Shown one piece after another: positions 9,323 to 16,734 of a stretch of 37,290 bases of DNA (position 1 is its first letter; each line of letters opens with the position of its first letter). Position numbers and translations under genes: made by a program. The notes below the pieces were generated by a model. That model did not search any database. It saw nothing but the letters and a program-made list of their open reading frames with translations, and was not told where the DNA came from. Source of the DNA: an uncultured Eubacteriales bacterium (lineage in GTDB: Bacteria; Bacillota; Clostridia; Oscillospirales; Acutalibacteraceae); NCBI GenBank assembly GCA_900315195.1, contig OMYD01000048.1, forward strand, positions 1-37,290. Reading direction: 5' to 3'.

Positions 9323-10390
9323 TTAGTCAATTCTCTTGTCGCAGAAGTCGCACATCTGCATACCGAGTTTTCTATAGCTCAAGTTTGGCAGATATGCCTC
9401 GCTCTGAGTTACACATTTTGGATTGTTGCAGTGCTGGGAGCATAATTGCGTTTCGCGTGAGGCTATAACAAAATCCTCGTCCTGCAACAGCAGCAGTATC
9501 AAAGCCATTCTGCCGTACATTCCGTATTGCGCCTGCTTAAAATACAGTGCCCGAGGGTCGTCGTCGATGTCAACTGTTATTTCGTTAACGCGGGGCAGGG
9601 GGTGTAAAATAATCATGTCATCCCTTGCGCGGTCAAGCTTTTCACGGTCGAGTACAAAAACATTTTTTTGAGCCTCGTATTCGTCCTCACTTTTGAACCT
9701 CTCACGCTGAATACGCGTCATATAGAGCACGTCGAGGTCGCTTATAGCGTCCGAAAGACTGTGAGATATTTCATATTTGCAGTTGTTCTTCTCGAGGATA
9801 TCAATAATGTACAAAGGTACGCTTAATTCTTTTGTAGAAATAAGTACAAAAGAATTACCCTCGTATTTTGCCAGAGTTTTAATAAGCGAGTGAACGGTTC
9901 TTCCGTTTAGCAAATCACCGCACACGCCTATTTTCATGTGGTCGAGCCTGCCTTTTTCACAGCTCAGGGTAACAATGTCCGTCAGCGTCTGGGTGGGGTG
10001 CAGGTGACCGCCGTCACCGCAGTTAATCAGGGGCACTCCCGAATAAAGCGAAGCCGCCTTTGCGGTCCCCTCAACAGGGTGGCGGATGGCTATAATATCG
10101 GCATATCCGCCGATTACCGAAATAGTATCTTTCAGGTTTTCACCCTTTGATACCGAGGAGTTCATCGGATTGTCAAAGCCTATAGTCCTTCCGCCAAGCT
10201 TAAGCATAGCGGTCTGAAACGACATCTGCGTGCGAGTACTCGGTTCATAAAAAAGGGTAGCGAGTATTTTGCCGTCACACGCGTGTCGGTAATCAGCGGG
10301 ACTTTGCATTATTTTTTTCGCTTTTTTAATAAGCTTCGCAATCTGATCAACACTCAACGCTTCAAGGTCAATCAGGTTTTTATTTGTCAT
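9323..10390 (-). CDS. pyrB: Aspartate carbamoyltransferase catalytic chain with a C-terminal PyrI-like zinc tail
   Basis: Catalyses carbamoyl phosphate + aspartate to carbamoyl-aspartate, the committed step of pyrimidine synthesis. The carbamoyl-phosphate loop YEPSTRTQ is near residue 50, the histidine motif HPTQTLTDI near residue 130, and HPLPRVNEI near residue 262. After the normal PyrB body (about 310 residues) comes a cysteine-rich tail with C321-x4-C326 and C347-x2-C350, the spacing of the zinc-binding domain of the regulatory chain PyrI, but without PyrI's nucleotide-binding domain. C317 lies just before it. The gene is not in a pyr cluster here; its nearest neighbours are DUF308 and rodA. 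The ribosome binding site is AAAGGTG. Confidence 0.93.
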   Translation of the reverse strand: MTNKNLIDLEALSVDQIAKLIKKAKKIMQSPADYRHACDGKILATLFYEPSTRTQMSFQTAMLKLGGRTIGFDNPMNSSVSKGENLKDTISVIGGYADIIAIRHPVEGTAKAASLYSGVPLINCGDGGHLHPTQTLTDIVTLSCEKGRLDHMKIGVCGDLLNGRTVHSLIKTLAKYEGNSFVLISTKELSVPLYIIDILEKNNCKYEISHSLSDAISDLDVLYMTRIQRERFKSEDEYEAQKNVFVLDREKLDRARDDMIILHPLPRVNEITVDIDDDPRALYFKQAQYGMYGRMALILLLLQDEDFVIASRETQLCSQHCNNPKCVTQSEAYLPNLSYRKLGMQMCDFCDKRID

Positions 10391-10547
10391 AGATTCACAC
10401 CTTTCGCCAGTATCTCTATTTGCTAATATTGTATCAAATTATAATAAGATATTATTTCGATTATAGAATTATAGCAAATAATAATAGTGAAATCTTGATA
10501 AAAAATTTGTAATTATTTCGCTTAGTTTTTAATGATAAAACAAAATA

Positions 10548-10567
10548 GGTCGGAAACTATTCCGACC
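10548..10567 (-). terminator. Intrinsic terminator of rodA
   Basis: Perfect 8-bp stem GGTCGGAA/TTCCGACC with loop ACTA, followed on the minus strand by a T-rich stretch (TATTTTGTTTTA). It sits 7 bases past the end of rodA and separates it from pyrB. Confidence 0.85.
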
Positions 10568-10574
10568 CGAAATA

Positions 10575-11744
10575 CTACATTCTTATTCTGATTTCACTTC
10601 CGCGGCGCACTTTGGCTTTATCCATATCGTCCATATTATGACCGCGCACGCTCTGAACCAAGCCGATGCAGACAAGAGTGCTGAGAGCAGAGGTTCCTCC
10701 CGAGCTGAACAGCGGCAGAGTAATACCGATAACGGGGAAGAAGCCAAGCACCATGCCGATATTTATAATCGTCTGGGAAGCGAAGGACGCGAACACGCCG
10801 ATGCATAAAAGCTTGCCTTCGTTTTCTGTTGAGTTTGCGGCGTTCATAAGAACCTTTATGATAATTCCAAACAGAATTACAATCAGCAGCATACAGCCGA
10901 AAAATCCGAGTTCCTCACCGGCGACAGTCATAATAAAATCGTTTTCCTGTTCGGGAACAATAGAGTAAGCTACGCGCGAACCGTTGTAAAGTCCGCTGCC
11001 GCCAAGCTCACCGCTCGCTATTGACACCTTGCTCTGATACTGCTGCCAGCCGTAATTTGTCATCGCGTTTCCGTCAAGGTCAAAAAGCGCCAGAAAACGG
11101 TTGCGGTGCTCGTCATTCATAAACAAATTCCATATAATCGGAATACTTATAAGCAGTGTGCCGCCGAGAATCGCGAAGTAGCGAAGCTGGACGCCCGCTA
11201 CAAACGCCATAATCAAAAACATAAGCGCGAAAATAAGCACCGTGCCGTCGTCGCCCTGCAAATGAATAATAACCATGGGAATCAGCGCGTGGGCCAGCAG
11301 AGAAAGCACACCCGGAAGGCTGCGGATTATTCTTTTTTCAATCAAATACGATAGATGTTTAGAAAAAGTTATGATAAAGCAGATTTTAATAAATTCAGAT
11401 GGCTGAAAGGTATATCCGCCCGGCAGCTCAATCCATGCGGTATCGTCTGTTCCGCTGACTCGGATACCGAAAGCAAAAACGAGCGCAGCGAGGATAAGTC
11501 CAACAACCAGAGCAATGTACCATTTTTTTATAATGAATCTATAATCCGCAAAAGAGATGAAAACCGCAGCAGCTGTACCCAATATTACCGCCGTAAGCTG
11601 AGGGCGGATGTAGTTGTAATCGCCGGAGCGCTGCATACTGGAGATTAGCAGCAGACTGTAAATAACCGCGGCAATTGTAAGCATCCACAGAACAATATCG
11701 GTTTTGCGAAAAAAATCCGAGAATGAGTCTGAAAACCTGTTCAT
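10575..11744 (-). CDS. rodA: RodA/FtsW-family peptidoglycan glycosyltransferase
   Basis: SEDS-family polytopic membrane protein of 389 residues that polymerises lipid II glycan strands, most likely for side-wall elongation with a class B PBP. The sequence shows about ten hydrophobic segments and the family motifs WIELPGGYTFQPSEF, QGDDGT and AGEELGFFG, plus the late GIVLPFFSSGGTS-type motif, here GITLPLFSSGGTS. The QPSEF-type wording and 389-residue length fit RodA better than FtsW or SpoVE, but the assignment among SEDS paralogues rests on resemblance alone. It is transcribed divergently from fhs and has its own terminator. Confidence 0.85.
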   Translation of the reverse strand: MNRFSDSFSDFFRKTDIVLWMLTIAAVIYSLLLISSMQRSGDYNYIRPQLTAVILGTAAAVFISFADYRFIIKKWYIALVVGLILAALVFAFGIRVSGTDDTAWIELPGGYTFQPSEFIKICFIITFSKHLSYLIEKRIIRSLPGVLSLLAHALIPMVIIHLQGDDGTVLIFALMFLIMAFVAGVQLRYFAILGGTLLISIPIIWNLFMNDEHRNRFLALFDLDGNAMTNYGWQQYQSKVSIASGELGGSGLYNGSRVAYSIVPEQENDFIMTVAGEELGFFGCMLLIVILFGIIIKVLMNAANSTENEGKLLCIGVFASFASQTIINIGMVLGFFPVIGITLPLFSSGGTSALSTLVCIGLVQSVRGHNMDDMDKAKVRRGSEIRIRM

Positions 11745-11889
11745 GAAAACTCCTCTGTTTCATTTAATAATCTTATTATAGTAAATTCGGCGCATAATAT
11801 CAAGTTATTTTTTGAATTTGGAATAATACATAGCAAATCCTTTGTTATAATAGATAAGATAATAAAGAAATATCGCGGAGGTGCGAAAA

Positions 11890-13492
11890 ATGTTATCAGA
11901 TATTGAAATTGCTCAGCAGGCAAGCTTGCTTCCCATTAAAAACGTCGCGGCTCAGATCGGCATTGCCGAGGACGAGCTGGAGTTCTACGGAAAATATAAG
12001 GCTAAGCTTTCTGACGAGCTGAGTGCCCGTGTAAAGGATAATCCCGACGGAAAGCTTATTCTTGTTACCGCAATCAACCCCACACCCGCAGGTGAGGGCA
12101 AAACTACCACTACGGCGGGACTAGGTCAGGCTATGGCTAAAATCGGCAAAAAGGCGATTATCGCGCTGCGCGAGCCGTCACTGGGCCCTGTATTCGGAAT
12201 TAAAGGAGGAGCCGCGGGCGGCGGATACGCTCAGGTGCTTCCCATGGAGGATATCAACCTTCACTTTACGGGCGACATGCACGCGATCACCGCGGCAAAT
12301 AACCTTTGCTGCGCAATGCTTGACAACCACATTCAGCAGGGCAACGCCCTCGGTATTGACCAGCGCAGGATTCTTATTAAGCGCTGCCTCGACATGAACG
12401 ACCGCGCGCTCCGCAACGTTGTAATCGGTCTCGGCGGAAAGGTCAACGGCGTTCCTCGCGAGGACCACTTTATCATCACCGTAGCTTCCGAGGTTATGGC
12501 TATTCTCTGCAGGCGAGCCCGTTTACGCAAGAGATTTGCAGGCTGACGGCGCTATGACAGCCCTGCTCAAGGACGCAATAAAGCCAAACCTTGTTCAGAC
12601 TCTTGAGGGAACTCCCGCTGTAATGCACGGCGGTCCCTTTGCTAATATCGCTCACGGCTGCAACAGCGTGCGCGCAACAAAGCTCGCGCTCAAGCTTGCC
12701 GATTACTGCATTACCGAGGCAGGCTTCGGCTCAGACCTCGGCGCGGAAAAATTTCTCGACATTAAGTGCCGCTTTGCGAATCTCAAGCCCTCGGCAATCG
12801 TGCTTGTGGCCACCTGCCGCGCTCTCAAATACAATGGCGGAGTTCCAAAGGCAGAGGTATCAAATGAGAATCTTGACGCTCTTAAAAAAGGTATCGTAAA
12901 CCTCGGAGTGCACATTGAGAATATGCGCAAATACGGCGTGCCCGTTGTGGTAGCCATCAATCAGTTCGGCACCGACACAGAGGCTGAGCTTAAATATATC
13001 GAAAATTACTGTATAGAAAACGGCGCTGATTTCGCTCTTTCAAATGTATTCGGCAAAGGCGGCGACGGCGGAGTTGAGCTAGCAAAGAAGGTTGTTGAGG
13101 CGTGCGATAAGCCATCCGATTTCAGCCCGATTTACGATATTAACCTCACTGTCAAAGAGAAAATCGAGTCAATCGCCGAAAAAATTTACGGTGCCGCTAA
13201 GGTAAATTACACCACAGCGGCAGAGAAGGCAATTGCCGAAGTTCAGAAGCTGGGCGCTGACAAGCTGCCCGTCTGCATAGCAAAAACACAGTACTCGCTG
13301 TCCGACAATCCCGCTCTGCTCGGCGCTCCCAAGGACTTTGAGATTACCGTGCGCAACGTTTCGCTTTCAAACGGCGCGGGCTTTACCGTTGTTTATACGG
13401 GCGATATTATGACTATGCCCGGACTTCCCAAGGCTCCCGCGGCGCATAATATCGACGTTAACAGCGACGGTAAAATTACGGGACTGTTTTAA
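11890..13492 (+). pseudogene. fhs: Formate-tetrahydrofolate ligase, internally deleted and frameshifted
   Basis: Encodes most of formate-THF ligase (ATP + formate + THF to 10-formyl-THF). The first part runs from the ATG at 11890 (GGAGGTG upstream) through the P-loop [14 protein letters not shown] and [12 protein letters not shown] to SEVMAILC at 12510. The protein then resumes in another frame at 12512 with [15 protein letters not shown] and continues normally to 13489. The two parts encode 207 and 326 residues, 533 in all against about 556 for the family. The missing 22 or so residues plus the frame change fit a 65-base deletion. As written it cannot give a full-length enzyme. It is either a true lesion or an assembly error. 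It leads an operon with tsaE, tsaB and rpiB. Confidence 0.9.
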
Positions 13493-13493
13493 T

Positions 13494-13919
13494 ATGATAC
13501 GTATTGTTTCAGACAGCGCGTCGGAAACCGAGATGATAGGTGAGCGCCTTGCCGCAAAGCTGAAGGGCAGTGAAGTAATCGCGCTCTTCGGCGGTTTGGG
13601 CATGGGAAAAACCGCCTTCACGCGCGGACTTGCCCGCGGTCTGGGTTTTTCTGAGGGCGTTTCAAGTCCGACCTTCGCTCTGGTCAACGAATACAGGGGA
13701 AGGGTCAATATTTATCACTTTGATATGTATCGCGTTCAAACCTGGGATGATCTTTACTCTACTGGCTTTTTCGATTATATTGACAACGGTGTTCTTGTAA
13801 TTGAATGGAGTGAAAATATTGAGGGCGCTCTGCCCGAGGATGCTCTCCGCGTCACAATTTCGAGAGGAGAACACGACGATCAGCGAATTTTTGAGATTGA
13901 AGGTGTTGACAGCTTATGA
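13494..13919 (+). CDS. tsaE: TsaE, ATPase for tRNA threonylcarbamoyladenosine synthesis
   Basis: P-loop ATPase of 141 residues that drives the TsaBDE complex, which places threonylcarbamoyl on A37 of ANN-decoding tRNAs. The Walker A loop is GGLGMGKT near residues 30-37. The family signatures SSPTFALVNEY and HFDMYRV follow, and VIEWSENI is near residue 103. The start codon is one base after the fhs stop, and the end overlaps tsaB by four bases (ATGA). Size and motifs are those of a complete protein. Confidence 0.94.
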   Translation: MIRIVSDSASETEMIGERLAAKLKGSEVIALFGGLGMGKTAFTRGLARGLGFSEGVSSPTFALVNEYRGRVNIYHFDMYRVQTWDDLYSTGFFDYIDNGVLVIEWSENIEGALPEDALRVTISRGEHDDQRIFEIEGVDSL

Positions 13920-14623
13920 CAATACTTGCTATGGACACCTCGGCAAAAGCAGCGTCAGTCTGTCTTGCGAGCGAGGACAAAATAATCGGCGAGTTTTTCA
14001 TAAACACATCGCTCACGCACAGTCAGACGCTTGTTCCAATGGTTGAACAGCTCTGCAAACAATCGGATGTCCCGATGGAGAATATCGAGGCTGTCGCCAT
14101 CAATGCGGGTCCGGGCTCTTTTACGGGAGTCAGAATCGGCGTAGCGGCAGCAAAGGGAATCGCTTTTCAACAAAATCTGCCATGCGTATCGGTTTCAACT
14201 CTTGAGAGCATGGCGTATAATATGCTTGGCAGCGACTGTGTCGTCTGCGCATTGATGGACGCGCGCTGCTCTCAGGTATATAACGCTATGTTCCGTGTGA
14301 AAAGGGAGAGTGTCGAGCGACTCTGTGACGACAGAGCGATTTCCATGACGGATTTGAAGCTTGATTTGCAAAAATACACCGATAAAGTGGTGTTTGTCGG
14401 TGACGGGGCTCATATAGCGTTTAAAAGCCTTGAAAATTTGCCTGAGAACGTTTTTTTGGCGCCGATGATTAGAATCACTCAAACGGCTGCTTCCGTCGCG
14501 TGCGCGGCGTTTAAACAGATAAATGAAGGAAATACGCTCACGCCTGCCGAGCTTATGCCTGTATATCTCAGGCTGCCGCAGGCACAGCGTGAGCTTAATA
14601 AGAAATTGGGGGTTACAAAATGA
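13916..14623 (+). CDS. tsaB: TsaB, tRNA threonylcarbamoyladenosine biosynthesis protein
   Basis: ASKHA-fold pseudoprotease of 235 residues that scaffolds TsaD and TsaE. The N-terminus ILAMDTSAKAASVCLA and the motif INAGPGSFTGVRIGVAAAKG near residue 62 are diagnostic. The neighbouring rimI or tsaD found in many genomes is not here; rpiB follows instead, with a four-base ATGA overlap. Tight packing with tsaE suggests coupled translation. Confidence 0.93.
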   Translation: MTILAMDTSAKAASVCLASEDKIIGEFFINTSLTHSQTLVPMVEQLCKQSDVPMENIEAVAINAGPGSFTGVRIGVAAAKGIAFQQNLPCVSVSTLESMAYNMLGSDCVVCALMDARCSQVYNAMFRVKRESVERLCDDRAISMTDLKLDLQKYTDKVVFVGDGAHIAFKSLENLPENVFLAPMIRITQTAASVACAAFKQINEGNTLTPAELMPVYLRLPQAQRELNKKLGVTK

Positions 14624-15069
14624 TAGCACTTGGCTGTGATCACGGCGGCTATAATCTTATGGTCGCAATTAAAAAGTATCTCAATAAAAACAACATTGAG
14701 TATAAGGACTTCGGCACCGACAGCACCGAAAGCGTAGATTATCCGGTGTATGCCTACAAGGTAGCCAAGGCGGTTACCGAAGGCGGCTGTGAACTCGGTA
14801 TTCTCTGCTGCGGTACGGGAATAGGAATCTCAATGGCTGCTAATAAGGTAAAGGGCGTTCGTGCCGCGGTTGTAAACAACGAATTCGGAGCTGAGATGAC
14901 ACGCCGCCACAACCATGCCAATATTCTCTGCATGGGCGGCAGAGTAATAAACGAGGATCAGGCGGTAAAATTCACCGACATTTTCCTTAACACCCCGGAG
15001 GAAGGTGACCGCCACGACAAGCGCGTTGCCATGATAACCGCTATTGAAAATGGCACCTTTAAGGGCTGA
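14620..15069 (+). CDS. rpiB: Ribose-5-phosphate isomerase B
   Basis: Interconverts ribose 5-phosphate and ribulose 5-phosphate in the non-oxidative pentose phosphate pathway. The 149-residue protein shows IALGCDHGGY at the start, the catalytic cysteine in CCGTGIGISMAANK near residue 67, and MTRRHNHANILCMGGR near residue 90, all RpiB signatures. A GGGGG-type ribosome binding site lies inside tsaB, and the four-base overlap indicates coupling. It is the last gene of the fhs-tsaE-tsaB-rpiB unit. Confidence 0.95.
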   Translation: MIALGCDHGGYNLMVAIKKYLNKNNIEYKDFGTDSTESVDYPVYAYKVAKAVTEGGCELGILCCGTGIGISMAANKVKGVRAAVVNNEFGAEMTRRHNHANILCMGGRVINEDQAVKFTDIFLNTPEEGDRHDKRVAMITAIENGTFKG

Positions 15070-15087
15070 AAACTAAATATATAATAC

Positions 15088-15113
15088 AAACGCACCGTTA
15101 AAATGGTGCGTTT
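15088..15113 (+). terminator. Intrinsic terminator after rpiB
   Basis: Nine-bp stem AAACGCACC/GGTGCGTTT around an 8-base loop, followed by TTCTTTTTTATT. It ends the fhs-rpiB unit. Confidence 0.9.
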
Positions 15114-15122
15114 TCTTTTTTA

Positions 15123-15227
15123 TTGTATATTGTAACCATATTGTAATCTTTTGTAGTAATTTCGGCAAAATCACTCTGTTTTTAACATTATTAACAATCT
15201 TTAACAAAAAAACGAAACTTTTTAACA
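15123..15227. other. AT-rich intergenic DNA with helically phased short repeats
   Basis: Part of the 454-base gap between rpiB and the XRE gene. TTGTA occurs at 15123, 15130, 15141 and 15151, and TTAACA at 15182, 15191, 15201 and 15222, so most copies lie 9-11 bases apart, or two turns apart for the last. Repeats on one DNA face can be binding sites for a multimeric regulator, but AT-rich DNA yields such words by chance. No reading frame with a ribosome binding site was seen in this gap. Confidence 0.35.
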
Positions 15228-15385
15228 CAATCAACAAGCTTCCACAAAGGATAATAAACTATAAAATTTGCACTAATAAAGTTCCTGATACGAATAATAT
15301 ATAAGAATAGTATACAACAAATATGGCTTTTGTAACTAAATTCGGTAAAAAATTTCATTTTTTTAAATTTATTTACAAAAAGGGG

Positions 15386-15414
15386 TTGTTTTTTTTCTTA
15401 TAAAGTATTATAAT
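15386..15414 (+). promoter_or_regulatory. Candidate promoter of the small XRE gene
   Basis: TTGTTT at 15386-15391 and a perfect TATAAT at 15409-15414 with a 17-base spacer. The resulting leader of about 100 bases contains a perfect 6-bp hairpin GGAGAA/TTCTCC at 15458-15473. Confidence 0.6.
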
Positions 15415-15523
15415 ATACCCATAATGTTCTTGAAGAATTTTAATAAAGAATTTTTTTGGAGAATTATTTCTCCGTTTATTGAAATTCAAAAGAAGAAGTA
15501 AAGCAATATGGAGAGAGTAAAAA

Positions 15524-15772
15524 ATGAGATTACGCAAACAAGAATTAGGAGATAGAAATCTGGTAGGCAACCGCGTGGAGCTTGTCAGAAAACAAAAGGG
15601 TATGAAGCAAAAAGAATTGCTTGCACAGCTTCAGGTCAACGGCGTTGATATGAACGCTTCGGGACTTTCCAAGCTGGAGGGGCAAATCCGTTTCGTAACA
15701 GACGTTGAGCTGGTTGCCCTTGCCGATATCCTCGAGGTTTCGGTTGACTACCTTCTTGGAAGAGAAAAGTAA
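15524..15772 (+). CDS. Small XRE-family (Cro/C1-type) transcriptional regulator
   Basis: An 82-residue protein that is almost all helix-turn-helix domain. NRVELVRKQKGMKQKELLAQL spans helices 1-2, ASGLSKLEGQ is the recognition helix region, and it ends with the usual VDYLLGR motif. GGAGAG precedes the ATG at 15524. It is a single-gene unit with its own promoter and terminator, so autoregulation is plausible. Its targets cannot be seen; the phased repeats upstream and the large RNA unit downstream are the nearest candidates, which is inference only. Confidence 0.85.
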   Translation: MRLRKQELGDRNLVGNRVELVRKQKGMKQKELLAQLQVNGVDMNASGLSKLEGQIRFVTDVELVALADILEVSVDYLLGREK

Positions 15773-15783
15773 TTTTCATCTGA

Positions 15784-15805
15784 TAGAGAGCTGCTCGGCT
15801 CTCTA
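15784..15805 (+). terminator. Intrinsic terminator after the small XRE gene
   Basis: Perfect 8-bp stem TAGAGAGC/GCTCTCTA with a 6-base loop, followed by TTTTTACTTTAT. Confidence 0.9.
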
Positions 15806-15861
15806 TTTTTACTTTATAGGAATACTTTTGTTTAAAGTAGGGGATTATATAAAAAAACAAG

Positions 15862-15886
15862 GCCGCCGGGCATAGTTCCCGACGGC
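15862..15886. terminator. Second terminator-like hairpin
   Basis: Nine-base arms GCCGCCGGG/CCCGACGGC with one mismatch and a 7-base loop, T-run on the plus side (TTTTAT) and A-run on the other, so it could work in both directions. It lies between the XRE terminator and the promoter of the RNA unit, with no obvious minus-strand gene to end. Confidence 0.6.
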
Positions 15887-15982
15887 TTTTATACACTCTC
15901 GTACTTATTATTATATCACTATATAAAATCAATTGCAATAGTTTTTTCAAAAATAAAAATTTATTTATTTCTATAAAAAGTA

Positions 15983-16010
15983 TTGACAATGTTAAAATCT
16001 ATGGTATAAT
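15983..16010 (+). promoter_or_regulatory. Near-consensus sigma-A promoter of the large RNA unit
   Basis: Perfect TTGACA at 15983-15988 and perfect TATAAT at 16005-16010, 16-base spacer. This is the best housekeeping promoter in the window. The expected transcript starts near 16017 and runs to the terminator at 16600-16622. Confidence 0.85.
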
Positions 16011-16395
16011 ATAGACAAAGATAAGACAAAGCAAGGAGGTCTTCCAGATGAAAGTTAAGATTTTTCAAATCAGAGCTATTAAAGATTTCATTCGGAGCTT
16101 ACCCCCCAATGTAGTATCCCAAAGCTTTTGGGTAAAGGGGAACGGATCTTATTAAGTCAGATCAGCTAATCATTTTATTGTTATTAAAACATACTTTTTG
16201 AATTTGGATTAAGACTCGTATCTGTAGCAGGGAAAACAGGAACACAAATCAACTTTCATTTTTTGATATATTAGTTTTCCCGCCTTGGTAAGAAACATTC
16301 CGGCGAACTTAAAAGTGTTTGGGAATCGTTGGATTACTTACAATTTAATATCGAATTACTTTCTACTTATAGTGGAACATTTCATCTCGACGACA

Positions 16396-16571
16396 GGAGA
16401 TTAGTCCCATGAGAAGTTTAAGCTTTTAACCGATTATTCTACGAAACCGGAGAAGGTCCAATGTAATACTTAATTGTTTAATCGGAACATTCTAAGCAAA
16501 GCGAGGATTATTCCCATGTACACGGTAAGGACGATTTAGATATTCCAGTAGTAATTGGAGTGAGTCCCAAG
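16396..16571 (+). repeat. Four degenerate tandem units (about 53 nt) within the large RNA
   Basis: The pattern GGA, 4-8 bases, TCC, then CATG/AATG/CAAG recurs at 16396, 16449, 16505 and 16557 (spacings 53, 56 and 52). Each GGA/TCC pair can form a small stem. The 3' part of several units shares ATTC(T/C)A, and GGAACATT occurs at 16373 and 16482, about two units apart. A fifth instance of the small motif lies at the 5' end (GGA at 16035, GATG at 16047). Confidence 0.55.
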
Positions 16572-16599
16572 TATAGTTTAATTTGAAAGTAAAAATTAA

Positions 16600-16622
16600 G
16601 GCCGGCAAGTGCACTGCCGGCC
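16600..16622 (+). terminator. Terminator of the large RNA unit
   Basis: Perfect 8-bp stem GGCCGGCA/TGCCGGCC with a 7-base loop, tail TGTAATTTTG. It directly follows the closing helix of the RNA. Confidence 0.8.
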
Positions 16623-16668
16623 TGTAATTTTGCTCCTGCACATGATTGTAAATCATAAACACTATGAA

Positions 16669-16696
16669 AAAGCACCGCCTAAAAAGACGGTGCTTT
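16669..16696 (-). terminator. Terminator of the phosphoglucomutase gene
   Basis: Perfect 9-bp stem AAAGCACCG/CGGTGCTTT with a 10-base loop and a TTTT run on the minus-strand exit side. It lies 39 bases past the stop codon of the mutase gene. Confidence 0.8.
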
Positions 16697-16734
16697 ACTA
16701 TTAACAAGAATTAATTACTGCGGGATTTTACGGC

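Larger units (their letters stand above)
16017..16630 (+). ncRNA. Large structured non-coding RNA, about 610 nt, candidate ROOL-class RNA
   Basis: A transcription unit with a consensus promoter and a strong terminator but no supported protein. Folding evidence by eye: the 5' end TTTCAAAT (16063-16070) pairs with ATTTGAAA (16581-16588), and AGCTAT (16074-16079) with ATAGTT (16573-16578), closing the molecule. GGGAAAAC (16230-16237) pairs perfectly with GTTTTCCC (16274-16281) around an inner 5-bp stem. CCCAAA/TTTGGG (16118-16132) nests in CCCC/GGGG (16102-16105, 16137-16140). CTTACC (16098-16103) can pair with GGTAAG (16287-16292). The 3' half holds four degenerate units of about 53 nt. Length, promoter/terminator framing and host type fit the ROOL (rumen-originating, ornate, large) class, but membership is from memory. 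A 35-codon frame at 16048 exists but is probably incidental. Confidence 0.65.

Noticed and set aside
10417-10480. Inverted repeat TATTTGCTA/TAGCAAATA upstream of pyrB
   Set aside because: The arms are 46 bases apart in very AT-rich DNA and match no known operator or PyrR site; probably chance.
11745-11889. Folate riboswitch upstream of fhs
   Set aside because: The gap is short and AT-rich with no visible aptamer-like helices; only an extended -10 (TGTTATAAT near 11840) is apparent.
15181-15260. Replication-origin-like TTAAC repeats and CCACA words
   Set aside because: No good DnaA box (TTATCCACA) was seen and neither dnaA nor dnaN is nearby.
16048-16155. 35-codon frame with AAGGAGG upstream, beginning MKVKIFQIRAIKDF
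   Set aside because: It covers helices of the predicted RNA (closing stem and CCCAAA hairpin), resembles no family known to me, and the GGAGG...TCC stretch is itself one of the recurring RNA motifs. It is kept only as an alternative.
16396-16571. CRISPR-like array
   Set aside because: The units are degenerate throughout, with no identical repeats and no distinct spacers, and no cas genes are near.
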